This document shows, piece by piece, positions 20,994-31,446 of a stretch of DNA of 64,000 nucleotides. This stretch comes from Eublepharis macularius (taxonomy: Eukaryota > Chordata > Lepidosauria > Squamata > Eublepharidae). The notes under the pieces were generated by a model. That model searched no databases. It was given only the letters and a program-made list of their open reading frames with translations, and was not told the DNA's origin. Position 1 is the first letter of the stretch; every line of letters starts with the position of its first letter. A program made the translations under genes and the position numbers. The DNA lies in assembly GCF_028583425.1 (NCBI RefSeq), contig NC_072800.1, positions 10,925,001 through 10,989,000 on the forward strand. Direction: 5' to 3'.

Positions 20994-21253
20994 CAGGGCT
21001 TTTTTTCAGCGGGAACACAGTGGAACGGAGTTCCGGAACCTCTTGAAAATGGTCACATGGCCAGTGGCCCCGCCCCCTGATCTCCAGACAGAGGGGAGTT
21101 GAGATTGCCCTCCGCGCTGCTCAGCGGCTCGGAGGGCAATCTCAACTCCCCTCTGTCTGGAGATCAGGGGGCGGGGCCACCAGCCATGTGACCATTTTCT
21201 CCAAGGGCAACCCACTGAGTTCCACCACCTCTTTTCCCAGAAAAAAAGCCCTG
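20994..21253. mobile_element. Foldback hAT element, best-preserved copy
   Basis: Termini CAGGGCTTTTTTTCAGC and GAAAAAAAGCCCTG with duplication CATATAAC (20986-20993, 21254-21261). Arms of about 90 bp around a short GC-rich loop (near 21120) are almost perfectly complementary. The outermost sequences differ between sides: the GGAACACAGTGGAACGGAGT block is opposite AACCCACTGAGTTCCACCAC. Confidence 0.95.
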
Positions 21254-21261
21254 CATATAAC

Positions 21262-22525
21262 ATTTTTGCATCTAACAGAAACAAAAGGCGGAGAGCCGGT
21301 GGAGAAAACTGGATTACTCCTAATTTAATTGTTCTAACTAGAGCTGAACAGGGGCCCCAGGGGGTCACCTGGAAGTAGACTCATCTTGCCCAGCTCCTGG
21401 CATTCAGGTCATTAAATCAAGGACCCGCTGGAATTAATCAAGGTGTCCTTAAGCCACTAGATCGTGCAGCTATTAACATTTTTTTTTAACCTAAACCCAG
21501 GATCCATGCATGTAACTGGATAAGTTTTGTTTCATTTCCCACCTTGGACTACTTGTACAGCAGTTCGTACAATCTGAATTGAAAGAGTCAAAACTGTTCT
21601 CCCCGGCACCACAGCCCCATTGAATTCAGCACCCCACCATGTGACTCCTTTGGACTAAGAGAACTTGTGAGATATTTTGAACAAAGATCTTCCATATCTT
21701 GAGTTGTTTGTCCCTAGTTTGGTTTAGAAGTATCTTAACGTAAGACAAGCAGATTTCACAAGAATTATTAGGGAGGAAACCATGCCTCCTGCTTCAGTGG
21801 CAGACCTCCTATCCCTCCCCCCCAGACTGAGGAAATGGCTGGGGAACTGAGGGGGGCGATGAGTGTTGCCCAACACCACTTCCAGTGTGACCCAGAAGTG
21901 ACATCATTGAATAGGGTGACACTGTAATGTTTGCTCCAAATTCTGTAGTTTAACCATAGAGTTTGGGGCAAATGCTAGAGCATTACAAACAACATGATGA
22001 CATAATTTCCAGGTTGTGCACCAACTGTGGAGCCATGTTGGAATATATACATATCAGCATTGAGGAGGAGACCATATAAGCATGGCCCATCCCCAGAGAC
22101 TGATAGTTCCTGTTGTTTTCCTAACAGCTCTGGAGGATTTTGAGATCCTGAATAAGGACTTTGTATCAGCAGAGAATGCTGGTTTGCAGGGCCCTATCCC
22201 ACCTTAAATAGGGCTGCAGTCCCTTGGTTTGTCAGGGAGCTGGGATTTCAGAAAAGATTGGGAGATGGCTAAAGTACCAAAAAATGTGTCCATTTTCATT
22301 AGCAGAGCTGAACTTTCCTGCCACCGCCTCCCCACTGCAGCCTGTTGAGCTCCAGAAATGCTGCTCTTGGGGAACAGGGGACTATCCCAGATGGCAGGAC
22401 GAACAAATTACCTGTGTAGAAAAGCCCCCGTGAATAATCGAGTTTTGCAAAGTTTGCAGGAAGCCAGGAGAGTGGGAGCTTTCCTGACTTCTTCTGGCAG
22501 GCCATTTCATAAGGTGGGGGCCAGC
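21262..22525. other. No recognised feature
   Basis: About 1.26 kb of intron without assignable coding or repeat signal. Confidence 0.45.
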
Positions 22526-22873
22526 CAGGGCCGGCCCGTCCATCGAGGCCAGTGAGGCAGCCACCTCAGGGTGCTAAGGCGCCAGAGGGGCGCTGACCTG
22601 GGGGCAGGGGTGCGCACCACGGAGCTGCTGCCGCCGGCCAGGAGCACGTGCTGGCGGCGGCAGCGTGGGGCAGCTGAACAGGCAGCCTCCCGTTCAGTTT
22701 CTCTGCAGGCCAGGTGCAGCCGGCGGCCAGGGTGGCCAGCTGCGCCTGGCCCGCAGAGCAACTGAACGGGAGGGCTGGAAGGCTCCCCGTGCACGTGTGT
22801 GTACGCGCGTGCACACACACACAGAGGCCGCATTAAGCTGCCTCGGGTGCCGGCGATGCTGGAGCCAGCCCTG
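22526..22873. mobile_element. GC-rich hAT element (CAGGGCCGGCCC termini)
   Basis: Termini CAGGGCCGGC and CCAGCCCTG with duplication GGGCCAGC (22518-22525, 22874-22881). The interior has GC-rich inverted segments (GCAGCCTCCCGTTCAGTT against AACTGAACGGGAGGGCTGG) and a CACACACACAC run. Confidence 0.85.
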
Positions 22874-22881
22874 GGGCCAGC

Positions 22882-23264
22882 ACAGGTTTATTCAGATTAA
22901 AATAGTATAGAAATCTTTTGCCCAATGTATTCTTTACCATATTCTTAATAATGCATTTTTACTGATATTTCATAGCTACCAGTGTATTCGTCTCCACAGG
23001 ACAAGTAATATCTCTCCAAACATTTACCAATCATTCCAATTCCTCCTGATCTGACCAGTTTAAGTAACCCAGCAATCCCCAACAACATGTTTCCCAGTGT
23101 CTATTATCTGAATGGCTACCCACGTTTGTCCAAAGCATAAACCAACACAACACAGCACCCCTGGGTGAACCTTTTATACTTGGAACTTTCTGTGTATACT
23201 GGGGTCCTGTGAAAAGTCTATTCCAGGTTGTCAGGGGCAAAAGACTACTTAAAGAGGAAAGAAA
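22882..23264. other. No recognised feature
   Basis: AT-rich intron sequence. Confidence 0.5.
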
Positions 23265-23378
23265 GGCCACCAGCCATGTGACCATTTTCTCCAAGGGCAA
23301 TTTAAACGTGATGACATTGTGTGGTCCTGAGTTCCACCACTGAGTTCCACCACCTCTTTTCCCAGAAAAAAAGCCCTG
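23265..23378. mobile_element. Half of a foldback hAT element
   Basis: GGCCACCAGCCATGTGACCA to CCCAGAAAAAAAGCCCTG matches one arm of the CAGGGCTTTTTTTC family. A GAGTTCCACCAC unit is duplicated near the end. Confidence 0.8.
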
Positions 23379-23513
23379 ATGACAACTATATGTTGAAAGC
23401 TCTTCAGTTCCAGGAGGACTCAGGAAGAGTAATTACCTGTTTAAATCAAAGTGGTACCAAGCATGATGAACTGAAAACAAAATCTCCCGTTCCAGGTTCA
23501 CTCTTAAGTACTG

Positions 23514-23848
23514 TAGGCTTGCCATGTGCCCACCAGTGGCCGGCAAATTCCCAGTGGTTTGCCACTCTGCCCACCAATCGCTGGCAATTAGCGGGAGGTG
23601 GCAAGCCACCCGGCTATCACCTGCCACTTGCAGGCAAGCCGAGGCAAACAGGCAGAGCGTGAGCTCCCAGCTGGCGCATGATGGCCTCACTTCTGGAAGT
23701 GAGATCAACGTGCCGGCTGTGGTGCTCACACAGGGCCAATTTCAGCCCCAAACAGGCTGATTCTTAAATAATCGGTCCTGTGTGAAGATTCAGCCCGGCA
23801 GCAACCACCCTTCCCCCCGCCGATCGCTGGGGAGACTTGGCAACCCTA
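23514..23848. mobile_element. hAT-like element with TAGG.TTGCCA termini
   Basis: Begins TAGGCTTGCCA and ends TTGGCAACCCTA. Flanking octamers AAGTACTG and AGGTGCAG agree at only five of eight bases. The interior is GC-rich with GATCAACGTGCCGGC. Confidence 0.55.
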
Positions 23849-23998
23849 AGGTGCAGCGGCATGAAAACGCTTTTACTTATAAAATAAAACATTTAACTGT
23901 CTAAAAGAGCCAGATTAATCTTTGTGCTCCTGTTGACAATATGGTTTGATAGTGGGGGGTGGGGGGGCTGGCTCGAGTGGGTGGTTGCATCACTGTAC

Positions 23999-24357
23999 TA
24001 GGGTTACCACCTGGTAGGGGTGGGGGATCCCCTGCCTCCCACTCTCTGCCCCCGCCACCACTCACCTGGCCGGCAGAGGGAAAAGGGCCTCCCAGGGTGT
24101 GCTCCCGGCACGGCACAACAGCGTCCCTTCCAGGACTGACATCATTGCACCGGCCATGGGAATACTCCTGCACTTTGCACTGGGCCAGTCTGGACCCCAA
24201 ACAGGCTGGTCCGGAGTGACGTGCGGGAACACACCCGCAGCCTGTGCAATGATCATCAACGTCGTTGCACCACATCAGGAGTGCACACGTGCTTCCCGCA
24301 CTCCAGAAGACCTTCTGAAGGTGAGTGCCAGGAGGATAAGGGGACCTGGCAACCCCA
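23999..24357. mobile_element. GC-rich hAT element, TAGGGTTRCC termini
   Basis: Begins TAGGGTTACCACC and ends GGCAACCCCA, flanked by CACTGTAC and CACTGTAG (7/8). Contains the CTCACCTGGC motif shared by its relatives. Confidence 0.8.
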
Positions 24358-24381
24358 CACTGTAGAGGCTTCAGCTGTATC

Positions 24382-24640
24382 CAGGGCTTTTTTTCTGGGG
24401 AAAAAGGTGGTGGAACTCAGTGGGTTGCCCTTGGAGAAAATGGTCACATGGCTGGTGGCCCCGCCCCCTGATCTCCAGACAGAGGGGAGTTCAGATTGCC
24501 CTCCGTGCCGCTGAGCGGCACGGAGGGCAATCTCAACTCCCCTCTGTCTGGAGATCAGGGGGCGGGGCCACCAGCCATGTGACCCTTTTCAAGGGGTTCC
24601 GGAACTCCGTTCCACCGCGTTCCTGCTGAAAAAAAACATG
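24382..24640. mobile_element. Foldback hAT element
   Basis: Starts CAGGGCTTTTTTTCTGGGG with duplication GCTGTATC/GCTGTTTC (24374-24381, 24641-24648). Arms meet at a GCCGCTGAGCGGC loop near 24513. The right terminus is mutated to AAACATG. Confidence 0.9.
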
Positions 24641-24648
24641 GCTGTTTC

Positions 24649-25013
24649 TCAGTTGCTTCTTGTGCTGATCTCCCTCCACAGATCTCCGTGGCCCATTCTG
24701 TGGGGAGTAGGTTCATTTCAAATGTGCCCCATTTCCCAGTTTCTCTTTCACTTGTGTTGGACTACACTACCCCCTGGAGGTGCCAGCTATGGAAGCAAAT
24801 ATTATAAATGCCCTTCATGCTTGAGAATACAAAAAAGCAAATAAAACGATGGCGATGATGTTGCAGTGCCCACTTGCATCCTGATCTGGATTTTGAATGG
24901 AGCAGAACAAAGCAAGGAGCTTTAGGTCACTCCCTACCGAATGGCTAGCAGAAGGCTGATGACATCCTGGGCAAGATGCATCACAACAGTCTATCATTAG
25001 CCTAGCCATAGAT
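24649..25013. other. No recognised feature
   Basis: Intron sequence between two hAT elements. Confidence 0.5.
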
Positions 25014-25632
25014 TAGGGCTGCTAGACCCCCGGTGGGGGCGGGGGATCCCCCACCCCCATCCTCCCACTCCCACCCCCACCTACCTGTCCAGCAGGGGGG
25101 AGCACCTTCAATGCGTGCCCCCCTGCGGTGCTGCGCGCCCCCGTGCACCGCAGCAGCCAGGATCAGGCCTGTTTTGGCCTGGATTGGGGCCCCTGTGGAG
25201 CGCGGGAGCGTTCCTGTGCTCAGCAAGGGCCCACAACGGACCCAATCCACGCCAAAACGGGCCCGATCCACGCCAAAACAGGCACGGATCGGGCCCGTTT
25301 TGGTGCGGATCGTGCTGTTGTGGGCCCCTGTGGAGCACAGGAACGCTCCCATGCACAGGGGCCTGAAATGGGCCCGATCCGCGCCAAAATGGGTGCGGAT
25401 TAGGCCCATTTTGGCATGGATTGGGCCCGTTGTGGGCCCCTGCAGATCGCAGGAATGCTCCTGCGCTCCGCAGGGGCTCACAACGGGGCCGATCCGCTCC
25501 CAAACGGGCTGTGTGGTGACGTCACTAAGTGACGTCATCGCTCTTGCAGGAGCGCGCGCACACCCCACACCCCTCAGGTAAGAGCCAGGCCCCAATCTCT
25601 TGCTGGGAGATCGAGGGGGCCTGGCAACCCTA
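25014..25632. mobile_element. GC-rich hAT element with internal sub-repeats and CRE-like palindromes
   Basis: Termini TAGGGCTGC and GGCAACCCTA with duplication CCATAGAT (25006-25013, 25633-25640). The interior repeats a GGCCCGATCCACGCCAAAAC unit in both orientations at least four times. Near the right end is a pair of TGACGTCA palindromes (25517-25540). Long open frames on both strands here follow from the repetitive GC-rich composition and are not genes. Confidence 0.9.
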
Positions 25633-26959
25633 CCATAGATACAGACTCCCTTCTCATGTCACTGAGCACGCCAAGCGCTCCCTGCAGCCACACAGGGAGC
25701 AAACCCTCCCTGTTCTTTGGAAATTGAAACCAAAAGCATCGCTAAAGCAAGGATCCCATCATATATGGCGGCCATTTTGTAACAGGCCCTGCCCCCATGG
25801 CAGCCATTTTGTGATGGCATTTTGTGATGGCATTCCCTTAAAATTTGAGAAGTTCTCACCAGCTCATTATGGTTTGAGAGACCCGTGGTGTAGTGTCTCA
25901 AAATGGGTTAAAGAAATCTAAGCTTAGTCTTTTCATTGATAGGGCGCTCCAACAAACAATGAATGATGTCTTCCACAACCATATTCTCACAAACACAAAC
26001 CCACAGCAGATGGAGCCAACTGCAGCCACGACAACACAGAAGCACTGTTTGCAAAGAACATAGTGAGATCTATGAACTAATTCACTAGTCCATGTTTTAA
26101 TTTAACATACTGAATACAATGTTGGTATTTATATTTCCAAGAGGTACACCCGGCTGAACAAACATATCTTTTGTTTTCCTCCTAACCTGTTATTTTTCTA
26201 TCAATTATTTCAGACCAGTGAAATATTCTAGAGAGAATCCATGGAAATCAATCCCAGGTGAATTTCTGGATCCAGCTACTTGGACCACCATCAAGCAATA
26301 CACTTTTCTTGAAGGCAAATTTTAGGGAGTCTGTCACCAGTGATGCTCATACAAACTCAGCATTTAAACAGATCTTATTTTAAGATAACATCTCCCTTTC
26401 AAAAGGCAGAAGAACAAAAGGTCCCCCCCCCACACACACAATGGCATTTAAAACTTGCTTTGGAAAGACTCAAGCTCAGAAAAACTGTTCCACTCACAAA
26501 CTTCAGCTCCATAAAGCATCTCTAAGCAATTCCAGAATCTTTAGAATTTGGGGAGGGAGTAGAATTTCCCCCTCCATCTGTAAGAGTTTCAGTATCCCTG
26601 CTGCTGAATACACTAACTTCACTTTGATATTTCTTCCATTTATTTTAATAGGAAAACAAGATTTTTTTTAAAAAAAAAACCTTGACCTTTTCAACTGAAT
26701 GAGAACAATTTATCATTTGTATTCACTATTTGTGGGGCCTAAAGACTTTCTTGTAATTGACACCTTTTTACAAGAATAACTTGATATATTTATTTACAAA
26801 ATTATGCCTTCTCACCAGGAGGTCCTGTTCAACATGGCTTACAAAATAAAACATAAAACATTAAAAGTTGTTAATTAAAACCCTCCATTAAAACTCCAGT
26901 AAAATCACCCAACAGTTGAGCAGCTTAAAATGAGTAAGTTTTCCAGCTAAAAGAACACT
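25633..26959. other. No recognised gene
   Basis: Includes a short repeated TGTGATGGCATT at about 25810-25830 and AT-rich sequence. An interspersed-repeat-like AAAACATAAAACATTAAAAG stretch lies near 26850. Confidence 0.45.
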
Positions 26960-27064
26960 GGCCGTTTTCACTCTGCTTACCGTGCGAAATCGCGCTAGGA
27001 AGACGCTGTTGTTCCGGGAGCTCCGCACAATGTTCTGTGGCCAGTAAGCAGTGTGAAAATGGCC
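26960..27064. mobile_element. Foldback element, GGCCGTTTTCAC termini
   Basis: GGCCGTTTTCACTCTGCTTAC mirrors GTAAGCAGTGTGAAAATGGCC. Member of the family at 6938-7108, with a shorter interior. Confidence 0.8.
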
Positions 27065-27704
27065 GCTATATAATGAGTGTTAAAAGTTGATCCCTTACTT
27101 AGATTTTCTCTACATGAGATCTTACACAGAATGCTCAAGTGACTTCCTTTCTGTGTGGTCTTGTGTTCAATTGTCCTCTGTCTCCCTAGCAGTGCGTGTG
27201 TATCCACAATGGGGGAACAAGTGTAAGATCTTTTACTTGAGCGTCCCTGTATAAGATACCTTGTGTAGAGAGATTCTTAAAAGCCAGGAGAGCATTGTGT
27301 GCCCCCAAAATGGGGCAAATAGTGCCTCCTTGGGATGTTTTGGACTGCCATTGGAGGCTCACAAACTCTGCCATATCAAAAAAAAAAGTAATTATAATAA
27401 TCGCTGTACAAAATGCAAAAGAGGAGAACAGGCTTGAAATCTTCACCTGGCTTGGCGGCTCACAGTAATAATTACAAGTTAAAACTGAAAATAAAATAAA
27501 CCGTATATACCCCTAACCAATGATGCCTATCCGAAGACCCTGGCAAACAAACAGGTCATATAATGCCTCCCGAAGATCCCCAGATTTCTGTTTTGAAGGA
27601 ACTCTTTGTATGCAGAATGATTCAACCAAGTGAGCCCCCACCTACAGTCTCTCAAGGGGCTGAGCGTGTTCATTCTGCTGGTTTCTTCTTTTATGATGTG
27701 ATTT
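27065..27704. other. No recognised feature
   Basis: Intron sequence without assignable signal. Confidence 0.5.
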
Positions 27705-27709
27705 GGTTT

Positions 27710-28133
27710 TGTTGGGAATTTACAAGTGTCATTCTCTTCTGTCATGAAAGGGTTAATCTGTTTGTGTTTAGCTAGGCATAATTAGTTAGCCTGAGGCCAG
27801 TTAGATGTCCAGTTACTCTTCCCGCCAGGGCAAAGGGGAGTTGCATGCTTAATGAACAAATCTAGGATTGATTATTGGCTGACCAGGTTTATTGGGGGGC
27901 AATTGACATTCTTTCCTTTGTCCATTGCTCCCTAGTCAGTTAGACCATTATCTCCAGCATGTAAGGATGTAGGAACTGAGTTAGCTCCTCTTTATTTTAT
28001 CACCAATGTAATCTTTTATTATTTTACCCTTTTATGTAGTAAACATTATTTTAGAAGCTGAACACACACGTCTCTGTGATTCTTTATCTGCTGTGCAATG
28101 CTCTACTCTGCTAAACATAATCCTAACCCAACA
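27710..28133. repeat. Solo LTR of an endogenous retroelement
   Basis: A 424-bp unit starts TGTTGGG and ends CCCAACA (7-bp terminal inverted repeats). It is flanked by a perfect 5-bp duplication GGTTT (27705-27709, 28134-28138). Terminal TG…CA, the short inverted ends and the 5-bp duplication are diagnostic of an integrated LTR. No internal region is present, so it is a solo LTR left by recombination. It is not related in sequence to the gag-bearing element at 11.3-14.4 kb as far as I can see. Confidence 0.85.
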
Positions 28134-28138
28134 GGTTT

Positions 28139-28646
28139 CCAAATGAAATTAATCTGAGAGCTCTTGCTCCTGATCGCTTCATGCCTGCTCCTAACAACTG
28201 GCACAGCTGCTGTGGAACGCTCTCGGATCAGACCTTCATTTCACCCACTCCAGTTGAGAACACTAGAGAATGCCTGAAATACGCTTGGAGTGGCACAAGG
28301 CTGCATGCCAACCGTGCACCTTCTGACTCGTGCCGATCAACTGACCATCCTATTTGGCCTGCCTTTTATCAACTGGAGCCGAGGAGGCCGTGTGTAAATT
28401 TCAATTTACAATACAGCATGGGATATCTTTTTAAAATGGTATTTCTTTTCTATTGGTTTAATTTGTAAAAATAGCATAGATACTTGCCCTTGGGATACAG
28501 ATGAATTAAGATGTTAAAGCCAAAACCATTTCTGGAAATCACTGCCAACATTGAATTGCTGTCTAATTGTGACAGTCTAATATTTCTAAACAAATTAGCT
28601 ATGAATGATTGGCTCCTTCTAAACAAAAGACACCCAACCGTCACCT
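28139..28646. other. No recognised feature
   Basis: Proximal intron 1 sequence of SLC9A3 without assignable signal. Confidence 0.5.
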
Positions 28647-28855
28647 AGAATCACAGAATCATAGGGTTGGAAGGGATCTCCAGGGTCATCTAGTCCAACC
28701 CCACTGCACAATTCAAGTAATTCACAAATAGCTCCCCCCCCCCACATCCCCATTGATCCCTGCTCCATGCCCAAAAGATGGCAAAACATCGTCAGGATCC
28801 CTAGCCAAACTGGCCTGGAGAAAATTGCTTCTTAGTGCAAATAAGTTCTTTCTTA
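28647..28855 (-). repeat. CR1 LINE 3' end
   Basis: Reverse complement of the CR1 terminus (AGAATCATAGGGTTGGAAGG, then CATCTAGTCCAACCCC, and AGGATCCCTAGCCAAACTGG). It ends only 44 bases from the SLC9A3 exon 1 boundary. Confidence 0.85.
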
Positions 28856-28898
28856 GCCTGAGAAGCCACTTAACTGGTAATTAGTGGCCATCACTTAC

Positions 28899-29136
28899 CA
28901 AGCTGTGCAACTGAAGCCACCAGGATCCAGAAAGTCACAAGGTAAGGCACATGCACATACAGCCAGTCAACAGTGATTATCTGGAAGCCTCGGCTGCCAT
29001 TGTTTGCGACTTCTTGTTTGAATGTTCCGGTTGCAATACTGGGACCAAGATCATCCTTCGCAGCAAGTCCTCCTGGGCCGCACGTCAACAAGGTTAGCAA
29101 AACCAGTGAACACAAAACAAGTGCCCTTTCGCCCAT
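28899..29136 (-). CDS. SLC9A3: SLC9A3 (NHE3 Na+/H+ exchanger) coding exon 1
   Basis: SLC9A3 exchanges luminal Na+ for cytosolic H+ at the apical membrane of gut and kidney epithelia. The exon starts at an ATG at 29136 in good context (ATCATGG). It encodes a signal-like hydrophobic N-terminus (LVLCSLVLLTLLTCG), a polar stretch, then GFQIITVDWLYVHVPYLVTF and ILVASVAQL. That last part matches NHE3 exon 1, where human has FQVVTFEW and ALWILVASLAKIG. It ends phase 1 at a consensus donor (TTG|GTAAGTGA). The N-terminal signal region is divergent, as is usual between NHE3 orthologues. The next exon is outside the window. Alternatives are other plasma-membrane NHEs (SLC9A5/A2), but the neighbouring CEP72 favours A3. 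Confidence 0.88.
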
Positions 29137-29420
29137 GATCAAAACGGACGATCGTAGTCTCAGTGGTCTTGGATTATTGAACCATTGCCTAATTTAGAAG
29201 CCTAGATGGGCTTTCCACTTTGGCTGGCAAATTTGTTGGCTAGCCAGCTAAGAACAGTGTATCAATATTCCTCTTTTCTTATATCACTCCATGTTCTCCC
29301 TGGAAGGTTTTGTATCTCAGATTGTTTCTTCTTGACGATCCTTGGTAGGTCTCACGCTAGAAACAAGGATAGGAGCGTGTCCAGAAGGGTTCCTGGATGT
29401 CTGATTTCCGAAGTTGAAAG
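29137..29420 (-). promoter_or_regulatory. SLC9A3: SLC9A3 5' UTR and proximal promoter region
   Basis: Upstream flank of the start codon. There is no CpG island, in contrast to CEP72, which fits a tissue-restricted gene. A TATA-like GATATAAG on the minus strand lies at about 29280-29287, roughly 145 bases upstream of the ATG. I cannot fix the transcription start. Confidence 0.3.
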
Positions 29421-29972
29421 AAAGAGTGCTTGTTAGGAAGTGAACGCCTTTAAGTCAAGAGCAGATCCTGAGAAATTGCCTCTTGACAAGTTTATGACAG
29501 CCGCTCTCCCATTTTTATTCAGATCTGTAGCTTTGTAAATAAGTATGAAAGGTTAATGACATTTTTTTCTAATAATTCTTCCAAGGTCTTCTGAAGTAAG
29601 TTCCATTATGCTGGACTTTGCTCTCACTTGACCAAAGGGCATCCTAAAGTGAGATTAAAAGTCATCAACTAATTCAGGTGAAAAGCAAGCTCAGAAGGTG
29701 GCAGCCTTTAGCCTTTCGGATGAACCGTCAGCGTCCAGTGGATGTGAAGCAAGGAGACCCGTCTACAGACCCAAGAAGAGGAAATTGAAACTGTCCCGAA
29801 AAGAGAACTGTACCTATTCAGCACAACAATGTAGGGGCAACAGTTTATCAGGGATTGGTACCAGAACATCTGGCCTCTCTCCAGTAGATTCAATGCCTGC
29901 AACCCATTGCATTGTTAACTAATGATCTGATGTCACATCACCCAGCAGTAATGTTGAGTGCAAGGGCAACAC
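29421..29972. other. Intergenic, no recognised feature
   Basis: Upstream of SLC9A3. A GGTTAATGAC motif at about 29551 is half of an HNF1-type site, which is weak evidence only. Confidence 0.35.
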
Positions 29973-30070
29973 CTTAGGGCCAAGCTAGCAGTGACAAATT
30001 ACACTTGAACAGCAAGTGAACAGACTCACATGCATTCCTCCCTGTTCACTTGCACTCCACTCGATCACGT
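29973..30070. mobile_element. GGGCCAAGC foldback fragment
   Basis: GGGCCAAGCTAGCAGTGACA with the ACTTGAACAGCAAGTGAACA core. Only one arm is present. Confidence 0.65.
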
Positions 30071-30232
30071 CAAGGCAGGGGACACTGGGCTCTGCTTGCT
30101 CCAGGTAGCACAGAATCAACAACTGGGCATACACATGCCAGATAGGGTTTTTTCCCCCTAATCAACCTTCTTTACACGGAGTAGCCAGTTCCATAAAGAG
30201 TGTACCTAGACAAAACTGTTATTCGCAAGAAA

Positions 30233-30479
30233 TAACAACAACATGTGATTTATATACCCCCCTTCAGGACAATTTAACATCCACTCAGAGCGGTTCACAA
30301 AGTGTGTTATTATCCCCATAACAATCACCTTGTGAAGGGAGTGGGCGTGAGAGAGCTCTGAGAGAGCTGTGACTGACCCAAGGTCACCCAGCTGGCTTCA
30401 AGCGGAGGAGTGGGAAATCAAACCTTGTTCTTCAGATTAGAGTCCTGCCGCTCTTAACCACGACACCAAACTGGCTCTC
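30233..30479 (-). repeat. Sauria tRNA-derived SINE
   Basis: Full-length minus-strand copy. The 5' end is at 30479 (GAGCCAGTTTGGTGTCGTGG), followed by an A-box region (GTGGTTAAGAGC), a B-box-like segment, CAGCTGGGTGACC, and a BovB-like 3' part ending in GTTGTTGTTATT-type simple repeat. Confidence 0.9.
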
Positions 30480-30562
30480 ATGGGGAAACTTCCCATTATC
30501 TAAAAATTGTTCCTGGCATCTAAGGAGACTGCCAACATTCGCCTTTGCAGAATTGAGTCTGT

Positions 30563-30679
30563 GGGCCAAGCTACAAGTGACAAATGACACTTGAACGGCA
30601 AGTGGATTGAGTGGAGGGCAAGTGAACAGGGAGAAATACACTTGCTGTTCAAGTGTCATTCGTCACTTGTAGCTTGGCC
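30563..30679. mobile_element. GGGCCAAGC foldback element
   Basis: GGGCCAAGCTACAAGTGACA mirrors TGTCATTCGTCACTTGTAGC plus TTGGCC. Inner ACTTGAACGGCAAGTG pairs with CACTTGCTGTTCAAGT. Confidence 0.85.
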
Positions 30680-30698
30680 ATCAAACAGGATGTGGGAC

Positions 30699-31106
30699 TA
30701 GGGTTGCCAGTCCCCTGCTGGCGGTGGGTGATCTCTGACTCCAGCCCCCCACCCCTGCTTACCTGGCTGGCAGGGGGAAGGGCGGGGGAACACGCCTCCC
30801 AGGGCATGGTCCCGGGTGGCACGCACACTCCCACATGCCGTAGTAGACCAATTTTGGCCCAAAATGAGCCCGATTCAGTCCTCTGCGGTGTGCAGGAGCA
30901 CTCCAGGGCCCGTCACACTGCCCCAGCAGCGCTCTGCCAGGGGCCTGATTTGGCCCGAGAGGGCAGGAGCACTCCCAGGGATGGCACGTGGCCTGCACGA
31001 TGACGTCACTTCCCAGAGGCCGGGAGCGCTCACATGAAGGCACCACTAAGGTAAGAGCCAGGTCGCCCACCTCCCACCCAGAGGGTAAGGGGACCTAGCA
31101 ACCCTA
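30699..31106. mobile_element. GC-rich hAT element, perfect 8-bp duplication
   Basis: Termini TAGGGTTGCCAG and TAGCAACCCTA with duplication TGTGGGAC (30691-30698, 31107-31114). Contains CTTACCTGGCTGGCAGGGGG near the left and a TGACGTCA-like GATGACGTCACTTCCC near 31000. Confidence 0.9.
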
Positions 31107-31446
31107 TGTGGGACTAGACTGACCACTGGTTTGATCCAGCAGGACTCGTCTTGTGTTCACTGAACAGGTCTTACTCCCATATTAATGTGCACAGTCCACC
31201 ATGTCCTTCGTTAGTAGCCCAAAGTTCATTGGGTTGATTCCCAATGAAACCAAACCAAGTAAGACATGGAAAGATCCACGTCAGGAACTCCACTGCTGTT
31301 TCCCCTGGTCCATAACCAGTTAAATGGCCCTGTTGGGGTAAACATACGGGCAAGAAAGCAGCCTGAACGTTTCCCCCAGTTGGATAAGCATCAACTCCAG
31401 GAAACTACTGGAGGTTTGGAAATTAACATGTTGCTCAGATGCTGCT

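Larger units (their letters stand above)
1..28898 (-). other. SLC9A3: SLC9A3 intron 1 (partial, runs off left edge)
   Basis: Everything left of the exon 1 donor at 28898/28897 is read as the first intron of SLC9A3. No stretch on the minus strand resembles exon 2 of NHE-family exchangers (the next transmembrane segments), so exon 2 must lie outside the window and the intron exceeds 28.9 kb. The interior is almost wholly repeats, listed separately. A long first intron is also known in mammalian SLC9A3. Confidence 0.75.

Noticed and set aside
25120..25500. CRISPR-like array
   Set aside because: The repeated GGCCCGATCC units vary, occur in both orientations and have no constant spacers; this is a eukaryotic transposon.
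25002..25595. Long open frames on both strands (up to 197 codons)
   Set aside because: They lie in a GC-rich hAT element with internal repeats; both strands are open, as expected from the repeated GGCCCGATCC unit.
29551..29560. HNF1 site upstream of SLC9A3
   Set aside because: Only a half site; short motifs of this kind occur often by chance.
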